Assembly: GCF_000214705.1 (NCBI RefSeq)
Contig: NC_015573.1
Span: 3,417,001-3,481,000, forward strand
Reading direction: 5' to 3'
Source: Desulfofundulus kuznetsovii DSM 6115
Lineage (GTDB): Bacteria > Bacillota > Desulfotomaculia > Desulfotomaculales > Desulfovirgulaceae
DNA length: 64,000 nt
The notes under the pieces are model-generated. The model ran no database searches. It saw only the letters and a list, made by a program, of their open reading frames with translations, and was not told the origin of the DNA. Made by a program: the position numbers and the translations under genes. This document shows, in pieces, positions 16,160 to 23,827 of this stretch (positions are counted from its first letter, which is position 1; every line of letters begins with the position of its first letter).

Positions 16160-16352
16160 CAAACACGGCGTGAAGGAGTACTGGGTGGTGGATCCTTTCG
16201 ACCAGACCGTGGAAATATTCAGTGCGGGGGAAAAGGGGTGGCTTCTGGCCGGCGCGTACGGCCCGGAAGATACACTTAGCTCTCCCCTTCTTCCCGGTTT
16301 CTCCGCCAACGGGGAAAAAATATTCCGCCTGCCTGAAGGGCTGGTGCTGTAA
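16160..16352 (+). pseudogene. C-terminal remnant of Uma2-family endonuclease gene
   Basis: The frame joins the IS right end and reads KHGVKEYWVVDPFDQTVEIF, the conserved C-terminal half of Uma2/DUF820 proteins (compare YGVPYYWVVDP in the intact gene at 30864-31427), through to LPEGLVL. The N-terminal half with the PD-(D/E)XK residues is absent. ATG does not occur at a sensible start; GTG 16170 is only nominal. Confidence 0.75.
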
Positions 16353-16408
16353 TCCCCGGGGCTTTTTTCTTGACCTGTAATAATGATGCGATTTTACGCA
16401 GGTGCCCT

Positions 16409-17317
16409 TTACAGGTATTCCTCCAGCTCGGAAAGGCTGTTGATTTCAAAGATGTTGTCCAGAATCATGCCCAGGGCATATTCATCCAGCGTCCTTATTT
16501 TTTCTACATACGGAGCGGGGAGTTTTTTAAACTTCCGGTAGAGAAGCCTTAAAACATTCTCCCTGAGCGTTTCCCGCCTCCCCTTTTCCATGCCTTTTTC
16601 TATGCCTTTTTCTATGCCCTTGTTAAAAATCCTGCGGTAACCGGCAGACTGTTCCAGATCGAGCATGTTTTCCACCTCCCGGAAAATCATTTCGATTACC
16701 TGCTCTTCATACAGCAGCCCGGCGAATATTTCCGCCCGCAGCAGGGCTTTTTGCTTCTCTTCAAAACTCAAGGGGGTCCGGGCTATCTCTTCAGCGCATT
16801 CTTTTAAAAAGCTTTCCCCTTTTTGTTTCCTCTTCTTCCTATCGGTTAAGGGCAGTAGGGCATATAAGGTATAGTTGCCGGTTTTTTTGATCTCTTCGAC
16901 CGTGATGCCGCCCAGGTCTACCGCCCGGAATCGGTAATCCAGGTAATTTTGAGCGTTAAAATGAAAGGATAAACCGTCCGCCATGTTAATTTCCCGGTCT
17001 CCGAAATAAATGAGGACCTGATATACCGGCAGGTTGTATTTTTGCTTTAAATCGGTAGCGTAACGGAGCATGCGAAAGGGAATGTCACTATCATTGGTAC
17101 TTTGAAATTCCATGTGCACTGCAGCGGGTCCCTTTTCTGTCCGGCATTCCAGGATCAAATCGCTTCTCTTTTTCTCCACCAGGGGAAATTCGATATTCAA
17201 TTGCCGGATCACCTGCATTTCTATCTGGCAGAAAAAGCGGATCAAGTCCTCTTCGCTGTCTGTAAAGAGTTCCTTCATAGTGGTGTCATATTTATCCTTT
17301 GGCATGTCGCCGGTCAT
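16409..17317 (-). CDS. Rpn/PD-(D/E)XK nuclease family protein with DUF4351-like tail
   Basis: 302 residues, the only complete copy of three in the window. The N-terminal part (KYDTTMKELFTDSEEDLIRFF, then RSDLILECR and AAVHMEFQSTND) has the D...ExQ pattern of the Rpn/transposase_31 PD-(D/E)XK nucleases, which act in recombination-linked DNA cleavage or phage defence. The middle has LYALLPLTDRKKRKQK and a basic GIEKGIEKGMEKG repeat. The C-terminus resembles DUF4351. A hairpin with a T-run lies behind its start, shielding it from upstream transcription. Confidence 0.75.
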   Translation of the reverse strand: MTGDMPKDKYDTTMKELFTDSEEDLIRFFCQIEMQVIRQLNIEFPLVEKKRSDLILECRTEKGPAAVHMEFQSTNDSDIPFRMLRYATDLKQKYNLPVYQVLIYFGDREINMADGLSFHFNAQNYLDYRFRAVDLGGITVEEIKKTGNYTLYALLPLTDRKKRKQKGESFLKECAEEIARTPLSFEEKQKALLRAEIFAGLLYEEQVIEMIFREVENMLDLEQSAGYRRIFNKGIEKGIEKGMEKGRRETLRENVLRLLYRKFKKLPAPYVEKIRTLDEYALGMILDNIFEINSLSELEEYL

Positions 17318-17362
17318 CTATATCACCATCTTCATTTTACCAGGTAGTGGTCCGGGAAGCAA

Positions 17363-17410
17363 TTAAAAAGGCCGTAAATCCAATCCCGGTACTGATACCG
17401 GTTAACGGCC
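17363..17410 (-). terminator. Nested hairpin between Rpn and HEPN genes
   Basis: GGCCGT at 17370-17375 pairs with ACGGCC at 17405-17410, and an inner perfect CCGGTA/TACCGG stem fills the loop. On the minus strand it is followed by a T tract, so it works as a minus-direction terminator. It may also be an operator for the divergent HEPN module. Confidence 0.5.
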
Positions 17411-17451
17411 CGGAGCGATTGGTGATATAATATTGTTTCAAGAGGTGTTTT

Positions 17452-17973
17452 ATGGTGACTGCCGAACTCCTTGTACTGGAATCCCGCATCCGCCTGGAGT
17501 TACAGCAACTGGAACGGCTGAGCGAGGAACTGCAAAAGACGCTAAAGCCCTATAAAAACAGGCCGGTAAAAAACACCATCATCCTGCGCGCCCTCGGCTC
17601 TATTCTGCACGATTTTTATTCCGGGTGCGAAAAGATTTTTTTGCATATCGCCAAGGAAATAGACAGGACCGCTCCCAAAAGTGAAAGCTGGCACAGGCTG
17701 CTGTTGGAGCAAATGACCCTGCCTTTGAAGGGGATTCGCCCCCCGGTAATAACCAGCGAACTGGCCGGTGAGCTGGCCCCTTTTTTGAGCTTCCGCCACC
17801 GTTTTCGCCACCGTTACGGTTTTGATCTGGAGTGGGAGCGCATGGAATCCCTGGTTAAAGCCATGCCGGATACGGTGGAACATTTTCAGCGGACAATCAA
17901 TTCCTTTTTGGATATGCTGGCGGAGGCGGACGACAGGGAACAAAACGGTGGTGATCACCATGGCCTACAGTGA
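17452..17973 (+). CDS. HepT-like HEPN ribonuclease toxin
   Basis: 173 residues, all-helical prediction. The HEPN active site RX4HXY is exact in RHRFRHRY (about residues 114-121). The long N-terminal coiled region and ILHDFYSGCEKIFLHIAKEID helix match the HepT-like group with LxDFYxxxExI. HEPN toxins are RNases or are kept silent by adenylylation by the MNT partner. ATG 17452 follows TTTCAAGAGGTG, and TATAAT lies at 17426-17431. The gene overlaps the nucleotidyltransferase gene by 14 bases. Confidence 0.82.
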   Translation: MVTAELLVLESRIRLELQQLERLSEELQKTLKPYKNRPVKNTIILRALGSILHDFYSGCEKIFLHIAKEIDRTAPKSESWHRLLLEQMTLPLKGIRPPVITSELAGELAPFLSFRHRFRHRYGFDLEWERMESLVKAMPDTVEHFQRTINSFLDMLAEADDREQNGGDHHGLQ

Positions 17974-18328
17974 GCAGGATCTGGCTGAAATGCGGGCCGG
18001 GCTTTTAAAAAGGCGGGAGCAGCGTAAAAAGGAACTGGCTCAAAGAAAAGAGCTGGCCCTGGCCGCCGCCAAACGGGCCGCCGGTGTAGTCCGCCGGCAT
18101 GGCGGCTGCCGGGTCTGGCTTTTCGGTTCCCTGGCCGGAGGCGGCCGGTTTGACGAGCATTCGGACATCGACCTGGCTGTGGCGGGCCTGCCCCGGGAGG
18201 CGGATTTCTGGCGGCTCTATGCCGATGTACTGGCGGCAGCGGAACCTTTTTCCGTGGACCTGGTGTTGATGGAAGCGGCCGGGCCGGAACTGAGGGAAAA
18301 CATCCGCCGGCATGGCGTGGAAATTTAG
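17960..18328 (+). CDS. MntA-like nucleotidyltransferase antitoxin
   Basis: 122 residues from ATG 17960. The minimal nucleotidyltransferase motif is WLFGSLAGGGRF followed by HSDIDLAV, i.e. GS and DxD with 11 residues between them; 10 is the more usual spacing. A second acidic residue is in FSVDLVLME. The N-terminal 35 residues are a basic coiled coil. In type VII systems such enzymes AMPylate a Tyr of the HEPN toxin, here probably Y121 in the RX4HXY motif. Confidence 0.85.
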   Translation: MAYSEQDLAEMRAGLLKRREQRKKELAQRKELALAAAKRAAGVVRRHGGCRVWLFGSLAGGGRFDEHSDIDLAVAGLPREADFWRLYADVLAAAEPFSVDLVLMEAAGPELRENIRRHGVEI

Positions 18329-18513
18329 CTGCCCGGCTGCCTTTTCGATGATGCCAGCGCGCTGAGCTTTTTAGCCACCGTACTCAAAGGCAACACATCC
18401 TTTCAAGGGGGGTGCCTCCATTAAATTAAAGTTGCCCGCACTGTTATAATTTAATCTTATCATGAGAGAACACCTGCCACAACCACCGGAACACAGTAAT
18501 ATAGAAATTTTTG

Positions 18514-18536
18514 GGGGCGGAGAAACCGCCCCTTTT
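18514..18536 (+). terminator. Hairpin terminator after HEPN/MNT module
   Basis: GGGGCGG-AGAAA-CCGCCCC followed by TTTT. It lies at the 3' side of the convergent protease gene too, but only the plus direction carries the T run. Confidence 0.7.
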
Positions 18537-18538
18537 CC

Positions 18539-21500
18539 TTACAGTTCGGTTGATTCGGCGTTGATCACCCGCAGGACCGGTCCGCGCATGTAGATGTTGG
18601 GTCCCGGGACGAGGTAACCCTTCACCCGTATATTCCGGCCCAGGTGGGCATCGAGCCACAGGGAGAGGGCCTGATCCGAACGGTCTGCGATCAACACGTA
18701 GTTCCTGTCTCCCACGAGCAGCTCGTAGTGCGGCCGCTCGACGGTGCTCATCACGAGCCTGCCTTCCAGGGTGACGGCTTCCTCGAAGAGTCCCAGCCGG
18801 TCTGCCAGGCGGGCCAGAAGCGTTGCACACTGCGCCCTGGTTACCATGGACCCGGGTGCAAACAACCGGTCGTCCACGCCCCGCATCAGACCGCGGGCAT
18901 AAGCGGTGGCCACTGCCTGCCGCGCCCAGGGGGCTATTTCTTTCTCATCGGCAAAGTTTGCCGCAGGAGCACTGCCGGACAACCCGGACAGGCGCACCAC
19001 TACGGCGGCCATTTCCTGCCGGGTGAGGGTGGCGTCCGGCCGGAAGTTGCGCCCGTCACCCGCAAGCAGCCCGACCCGGGCCGCCGCTTCCACCGTCCCG
19101 TAGTACCAGGCGGACGGTTCAACGTCGGTAAAGGTGGGAGATTCCGGCCGCACTTCGGAGAGACCCAGGAGTTTCACCAGCAGCGCGGCCAGCTCGGCCC
19201 GGCTCACCGGTTTCTCGGGCCGGAAAGTGCCGTCCTCATAGCCGCCAATGATCCCCCGGGCGGCCATGAGCTCGATGTCCTTCTGCGCCCAGTGGGCGCC
19301 AGCGTCATTAAAGGTCTTTTTGAGAGCAAAGATGGCGTAGCTGGAGAAGTGGGTCAGTTCCACCACCACGGTGCCCTTCTCCCGGTTAAGCCTGCCGCCC
19401 ACCGCCACCCAGGTTCCGTCGTCGTTCTGCCGGAAAACCTGAAGCGTCCGCGGGTCAAGGCTTCCCAGCCTGGATGCATCGTACTTGATGCCGACCTTCA
19501 CCGGTCTGGCCAGGGGCGCGGAAGTTTGGAAGCTCAGCACCGGGCTTGCCGCTATAGCTCCGACAGGGGCACCGGCCGGAGTTTCCGCGGCCACCGCAAC
19601 GGTGAGGCTGGCATCTTTGTGCAGTGCACCGGCGGGAATGTCGATGGACACCAGGCCGTTTAAAACTTCCGCCTTTTGGGCTTCACCCGTGGCTTTCAGT
19701 TCCGCGGTTCCCGGAGCAGGTTCGACCTTCGGCTGCGGGGCCGGAGCACCGCCGCCGCCACCGCCGCCTCCTCCGCCACCATTATCACCAGCAGACGAAG
19801 GCAGGGTGTTAACGTGGGCAAGGACCTTCTCCAGGTTCAGCGTGCCGCCGGAGGAGACTTTATCTTTCAGATTGTCCAGGCGAGTAACATTTTGTTTCAA
19901 TATACTAATTAACTGGCCGGGAGGAAGTGCTACACCCAGGGCAAGGGCCCGCGAAAGGGCCAGCGCCGCCCCGCCGGAAACAAAAGGCGCGGCCATGGAG
20001 GTGCCGTCCCAGGAAGCGTAAGGCTGCGGGCGCAAGGCAATTTTCGCTGCAGGTGAATCCACCAGGAAAAGGGAGAAATATGCGGGAAGAGCAAAGTCAT
20101 AAGAAACCCCCTTGTACGGTTCCGCCAGGCCCTCGGCGGCCAGCAGGTTGTACGATTGACCGGTCATTTGAGCATGAAGATAATCATTCACAAAATCCCC
20201 GGCACCGGCAGCTGCAGCCCACCCGCTTAAGAAAAGCCTGCCCCCGTTTTCCAGGTAGCCAGCCAGGTAGACCTGGTCGTTCACCGTCAGGTTCGGGCTG
20301 TCAACAACCAACCCCGGACCATCTTCCCAGTGCCAGGCGCTCCCCGGCGCCTGGCCGGTGAACCAGAGCACGCCCGCATAGGCCGCCGCATCCACCGGAG
20401 GACAATCTCCACCGTAAGATACCTGGCAGGTTGTGTAAACGTAGCCTGCCGTGGAGAGAGCGTTAAGATATAAGTTGCTTACATCGGGTAGAGTTAAAGA
20501 CCCGTATGGTGTACCTATTTCTTCACCCGACTGGTCGTCGTCCACCACCAGCAGGGGCCTGTCCATTGTTTCCTCAGGGGTTATGCCCAGGAAGTTGTAT
20601 ACAGCCCGCACCACACTGTCATAAACCGCACCGGCTGTACTCAGTGCCTCCGCGCCGAAGCCCCATAACATCACCCTGTCTCCATAGACTTCGCCGTAAA
20701 CCGCCAGGGCCACTCCGGCGTCACCAAAAGTGGGCACGGTGCTTAAAATGCCTTCCCCCGGGGCGGCTAAAGCAACGGACTTCAAGCCGTAGTTCGAGAA
20801 GCTAGCAAGGGCCCCTCTATTGGGACCGACCGGATCTGCCAGCGCCGCCACGCCGGTGATGTTGGGCAGGGCCGGATATGTAACGCCGTCTATCACATTA
20901 TCCATACAGAAGCCGGCGGGATAATACGGGCTGGTATCGTTATCCTGCCTTTCGTTTCCGGCAGCAGCAACAAAAAGTATGCCCGGGTGATCTTTGATGG
21001 CATTGTACATGAGCAGGTCAAATTCAGGAGTCTCAAAGCTCATATTTACCACCCTGGCCCCATTTTTTGCGGCATAATCGATAGCCGCCACAATGGCCCC
21101 CGTGGTAAGAACACCGCTGTCATCCGCCGCCTTGAGGGCCATGATTTTCACCCCCGGAGCCACTCCGGCAATGCCCTGGACATTGCCGGCCACGGCAGCG
21201 ATGATCCCGGCCACATGGGTACCGTGGCCGAAATGATCCATGGGATCGTTATCGGGTTTGGAATTTAAATGGTCACTGCCGATGAAATCATATCCTGCCG
21301 TATCATCAACGTAACCGTTGCCGTCGTCGTCCGTGCCGTTATTAGCCTTTTCCCCGGTATTGCGCCAGATGTTATCCTTTAAATCAGGATGGTTATAGTC
21401 AACCCCGGTGTCAATAACGGCCACAATGATACCCTCTCCTGCAGCATCATTCCACGCCCGTGGAGCCTTTGTGCCATAGACTTCATCCACCAGGCCCCAT

Positions 21501-21907
21501 TGCAAGTTGTAGAGAGGGTCGTTTACATTCACCTCACAAACGCGGTAGATATAGTTCGGCTGTATATATTCCACCCGGGGGTCTTTTTTCAGTGCTTCTA
21601 TTGCCTTTTCCACGTCCTCATCCGTTTTAAAAAGCGAAGCGCCATCCGGCAGGGCCTTCTTTTCTGCCAGACCCAGCCCCCGGTGGGCGGCAAACAGCCG
21701 GCTTTTGGCTTCTGCCGTCTTAACCCCCGGCTTGAACTTGACGATTACCTCACCCGGCACATAGGGCGCCGGTGCCGCATTCTTCCCGCCCTTAGCACCG
21801 GGTAGAAAGGGCAGAGGGCTCGCGAACGCCGGTCCTGCTACCGCAGCCGCCAGCAGCACGGCGGTCAACATGGTCGCCATGGCCTTGCGAAACTTCAACA
21901 CATTCAT
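18539..21907 (-). CDS. Subtilisin-like S8 protease with SLH anchor
   Basis: 1122 residues from ATG 21907; AAGGAG directly abuts it, so GTG or TTG one or two codons later could be used. Signal peptide ends near AFA (29). An I9-like propeptide lies at 50-120. The catalytic triad is Asp166 (VIDTGVD), His231 (GHGTHVAG) and Ser637 (GTSMAAP), with the oxyanion Asn318 (AAGN). About 230 residues are inserted between APGEGILS (388) and the Ser motif. After a poly-Gly linker (about 690) come a ZU5-like beta domain, three SLH repeats and a 70-residue tail. It is secreted and held to the cell wall. Confidence 0.9.
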   Translation of the reverse strand: MNVLKFRKAMATMLTAVLLAAAVAGPAFASPLPFLPGAKGGKNAAPAPYVPGEVIVKFKPGVKTAEAKSRLFAAHRGLGLAEKKALPDGASLFKTDEDVEKAIEALKKDPRVEYIQPNYIYRVCEVNVNDPLYNLQWGLVDEVYGTKAPRAWNDAAGEGIIVAVIDTGVDYNHPDLKDNIWRNTGEKANNGTDDDGNGYVDDTAGYDFIGSDHLNSKPDNDPMDHFGHGTHVAGIIAAVAGNVQGIAGVAPGVKIMALKAADDSGVLTTGAIVAAIDYAAKNGARVVNMSFETPEFDLLMYNAIKDHPGILFVAAAGNERQDNDTSPYYPAGFCMDNVIDGVTYPALPNITGVAALADPVGPNRGALASFSNYGLKSVALAAPGEGILSTVPTFGDAGVALAVYGEVYGDRVMLWGFGAEALSTAGAVYDSVVRAVYNFLGITPEETMDRPLLVVDDDQSGEEIGTPYGSLTLPDVSNLYLNALSTAGYVYTTCQVSYGGDCPPVDAAAYAGVLWFTGQAPGSAWHWEDGPGLVVDSPNLTVNDQVYLAGYLENGGRLFLSGWAAAAGAGDFVNDYLHAQMTGQSYNLLAAEGLAEPYKGVSYDFALPAYFSLFLVDSPAAKIALRPQPYASWDGTSMAAPFVSGGAALALSRALALGVALPPGQLISILKQNVTRLDNLKDKVSSGGTLNLEKVLAHVNTLPSSAGDNGGGGGGGGGGGAPAPQPKVEPAPGTAELKATGEAQKAEVLNGLVSIDIPAGALHKDASLTVAVAAETPAGAPVGAIAASPVLSFQTSAPLARPVKVGIKYDASRLGSLDPRTLQVFRQNDDGTWVAVGGRLNREKGTVVVELTHFSSYAIFALKKTFNDAGAHWAQKDIELMAARGIIGGYEDGTFRPEKPVSRAELAALLVKLLGLSEVRPESPTFTDVEPSAWYYGTVEAAARVGLLAGDGRNFRPDATLTRQEMAAVVVRLSGLSGSAPAANFADEKEIAPWARQAVATAYARGLMRGVDDRLFAPGSMVTRAQCATLLARLADRLGLFEEAVTLEGRLVMSTVERPHYELLVGDRNYVLIADRSDQALSLWLDAHLGRNIRVKGYLVPGPNIYMRGPVLRVINAESTEL

Positions 21908-22024
21908 CTCCTTCCCCCATAATAGTTGCTGAAAAAAGCATTTTCGATGTTTTCTATGATTTTCCTCCAATTTAATCCGGACAATTTTGTGGATAAACGC
22001 AGTAATACGCAGGGTAAAAGGCCA

Positions 22025-22062
22025 AGGCAACGTTGCCTCTGCCCTACCTGGTATGATATGAT
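22025..22062 (+). promoter_or_regulatory. Promoter and palindromic operator of AbrB/PIN module
   Basis: TTGCCT (22033-22038) and TATGAT (22057-22062) are 18 bases apart. A perfect 14-base palindrome, AGGCAACGTTGCCT at 22025-22038, covers the -35 box. Autoregulation by the downstream AbrB-type antitoxin is the natural reading. Confidence 0.6.
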
Positions 22063-22101
22063 GATAAAAGTAAAGCAAGGTAAAGGAGTGCAGTCGTATT
22101 T

Positions 22102-22383
22102 ATGGAAACACATGTGTCATCCAAGGGACAAATCACATTACCTGTAATGGCTAGAAAAAAACTGGGCCTGAAAACAGGTGACGTCCTGCATGTAAGTCTT
22201 GTCGGGGAAGATAAGGTGGTTTTGGAAAAGAGGGCCGGGGCAAAGGTGAATTCCCAAAAGGCCCTGGAAATTATACGCGAAACGGCCGGGGCCTGGAAAG
22301 AAATGCAGGAAACCGGGGAAGCCTTCACGCGAAGGCTGAGAAAAGAAGATCAAAAGCGTTTGGAGGCGCTCGGTCTTGAGTAA
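22102..22383 (+). CDS. AbrB/SpoVT-type antitoxin
   Basis: 93 residues. The swapped-hairpin DNA-binding domain is at the N-terminus: VSSKGQITLPVMARKKLGLKTGDVL, then a strand VVLEKR. The C-terminal half is helical (ALEIIRETAGAWKEM...FTRRLRKEDQKRLEAL) and should wrap the toxin. The gene overlaps the PIN gene by eight bases. Promoter and operator lie upstream. Confidence 0.88.
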   Translation: METHVSSKGQITLPVMARKKLGLKTGDVLHVSLVGEDKVVLEKRAGAKVNSQKALEIIRETAGAWKEMQETGEAFTRRLRKEDQKRLEALGLE

Positions 22384-22777
22384 ATTAATGCTTGATACCA
22401 GTGTGTTGATTGATCACTTGCGCAATTACAAACCGGCAACCGAATTCCTGGAAACCGTATTTGGCAGTGGCATCCCGGCCATTATTTCCGCGGTAACTGA
22501 AATGGAATTATATGCCGGGAAAAGCCTCCAGAACAGGACGGCAGAAGATGCCGTACAAAAGCTGCTGGAGCTGCTTGATGCTGTACCGGTAACCTCCGGC
22601 ATCGCCCGGCAGGCGGGAATATTGCTGCGGCAATATCGTCCAAAGGGCTTAACACCCGTTGATGCTATTATCGCCAGCACGGCAATGGAGCAAAAAGCCA
22701 CTCTAATAACACGGAACACCAGGCACTTCCGTATGATTGACGGGCTGCTGGTTTTCGACCTGCCAGCCGGACAATAA
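22376..22777 (+). CDS. PIN domain ribonuclease toxin (VapC-like)
   Basis: 133 residues from TTG 22376. Conserved residues: D in MLDTSVLID, E in VTEMELYAG, D in LTPVDAIIAS, and N/R/H in TRNTRHFRMIDGL. This is the common VapC type, only distantly related to the other PIN toxins of the window. The overlap with the antitoxin favours coupled synthesis. Confidence 0.88.
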   Translation: MSKLMLDTSVLIDHLRNYKPATEFLETVFGSGIPAIISAVTEMELYAGKSLQNRTAEDAVQKLLELLDAVPVTSGIARQAGILLRQYRPKGLTPVDAIIASTAMEQKATLITRNTRHFRMIDGLLVFDLPAGQ

Positions 22778-23050
22778 ATTAGCCGTGCCATTACCGCAGG
22801 GATGGCCCGGCCCGTTTTTCATAGTGTTTCATAATTTCTCCATAGTTAATCATATTTATTGTTTCAATGGTTAACCAATTGCCCCATAAGAGGGAACATG
22901 GTATTATATATGAAATAAAACCGTATGATGCCCGGTTTGGAGGTAATTTCCTCATTCTGCTAAGCAATGGCGGGAAAGTTACCTCTAAAAATAATCCGGC
23001 ATCGCGTACAGAAATAATGAAAAATTTTTTGCCCCAACCCTTTGCCGGTT
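22778..23050 (+). other. Gene-free stretch before ECF sigma gene
   Basis: About 270 AT-rich bases follow the PIN stop. Only short frames without family features are present. The ECF-type promoter lies at its right end. Confidence 0.4.
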
Positions 23051-23079
23051 GGAACTTTTGTCCGCAAAAAGGTGTCTAA
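23051..23079 (+). promoter_or_regulatory. Putative ECF sigma autoregulatory promoter
   Basis: GGAACTT at 23051-23057 and TCTAA at 23075-23079 with a 17-base spacer match the general ECF pattern (GGAACTT, then TCTRA). It stands 45 bases ahead of the sigma gene, so autoregulation is likely. Confidence 0.55.
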
Positions 23080-23123
23080 CAGGTAAGACGAGGTTTGGGG
23101 CATCTGGCAGGAGTGGCTTCCCA

Positions 23124-23780
23124 TTGGATGCCGTCAAACACCTGATACAGCGTTCCCAGGAACAGGATCTGGTGGCTTTCGAGCAGCTGGTGCAGATGTA
23201 CCAGCAAAGGGTATACAGCCTGAGCTACCAGTTAACCGGCAATCATGCCGATGCCCAGGATCTGGCCCAGGAGGTTTTTATCCGGGCATTCCGCTCACTG
23301 GACGGCTTCCGTTTTGAGGCGGATTTCGGCACCTGGTTGCACCGCATTACCGTCAACCTGTGGCTGAATATCAAACGGCGGCGCGGTAATGTGACCCTAA
23401 TTTCACTGGACGAACCGGTACATACCTCTGACGGGGAAGTTACCCGGGAGGTGGCGGCCGCTGCCGGCGACCCGGAGGAGGAACTGGAGGAAAAGGAATT
23501 CCGGGGCCTGGTGGGCAGAGCCTTGAAGGAACTGCCCGGCGAACAGCGGGCCGTGCTCATCCTGCGTGAAGTGGAAGGCTACAGCTACGATGAAATTGCC
23601 CGGATGCTTGATCTTTCCCTGGGCACGGTAAAATCCCGGCTGAACCGGGCGCGGGACGCCCTGAAGAAAAGAGTATCCGCCCTGGCGGAAGAAGCGGGAA
23701 TGGCGTTACCGGGCGGGAAAAGCAAGCACGGGCGGGCGGTAGTCTTAAAAGAAGGGACCGGCGCAAGCCGGACCAGGTGA
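23124..23780 (+). CDS. ECF-type RNA polymerase sigma factor
   Basis: 218 residues from TTG 23124, which follows CAGGAG by ten bases. Region 2 is clear (YQLTGNHADAQDLAQEVFIRAF, then FGTWLHRITVNLWLN), and region 4 is ALKELPGEQRAVLILREVEGYSYDEIARML followed by GTVKSRLNRARDAL. The C-terminal 35 residues are an extra basic tail. It pairs with the zinc-finger anti-sigma gene that follows after 47 bases. An ECF-like promoter lies upstream. Confidence 0.9.
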   Translation: MDAVKHLIQRSQEQDLVAFEQLVQMYQQRVYSLSYQLTGNHADAQDLAQEVFIRAFRSLDGFRFEADFGTWLHRITVNLWLNIKRRRGNVTLISLDEPVHTSDGEVTREVAAAAGDPEEELEEKEFRGLVGRALKELPGEQRAVLILREVEGYSYDEIARMLDLSLGTVKSRLNRARDALKKRVSALAEEAGMALPGGKSKHGRAVVLKEGTGASRTR

Positions 23781-23827
23781 GTTGCCTTATCAAAGGTGTG
23801 TGGATGTGCAACAAGAAGGTGAACACC

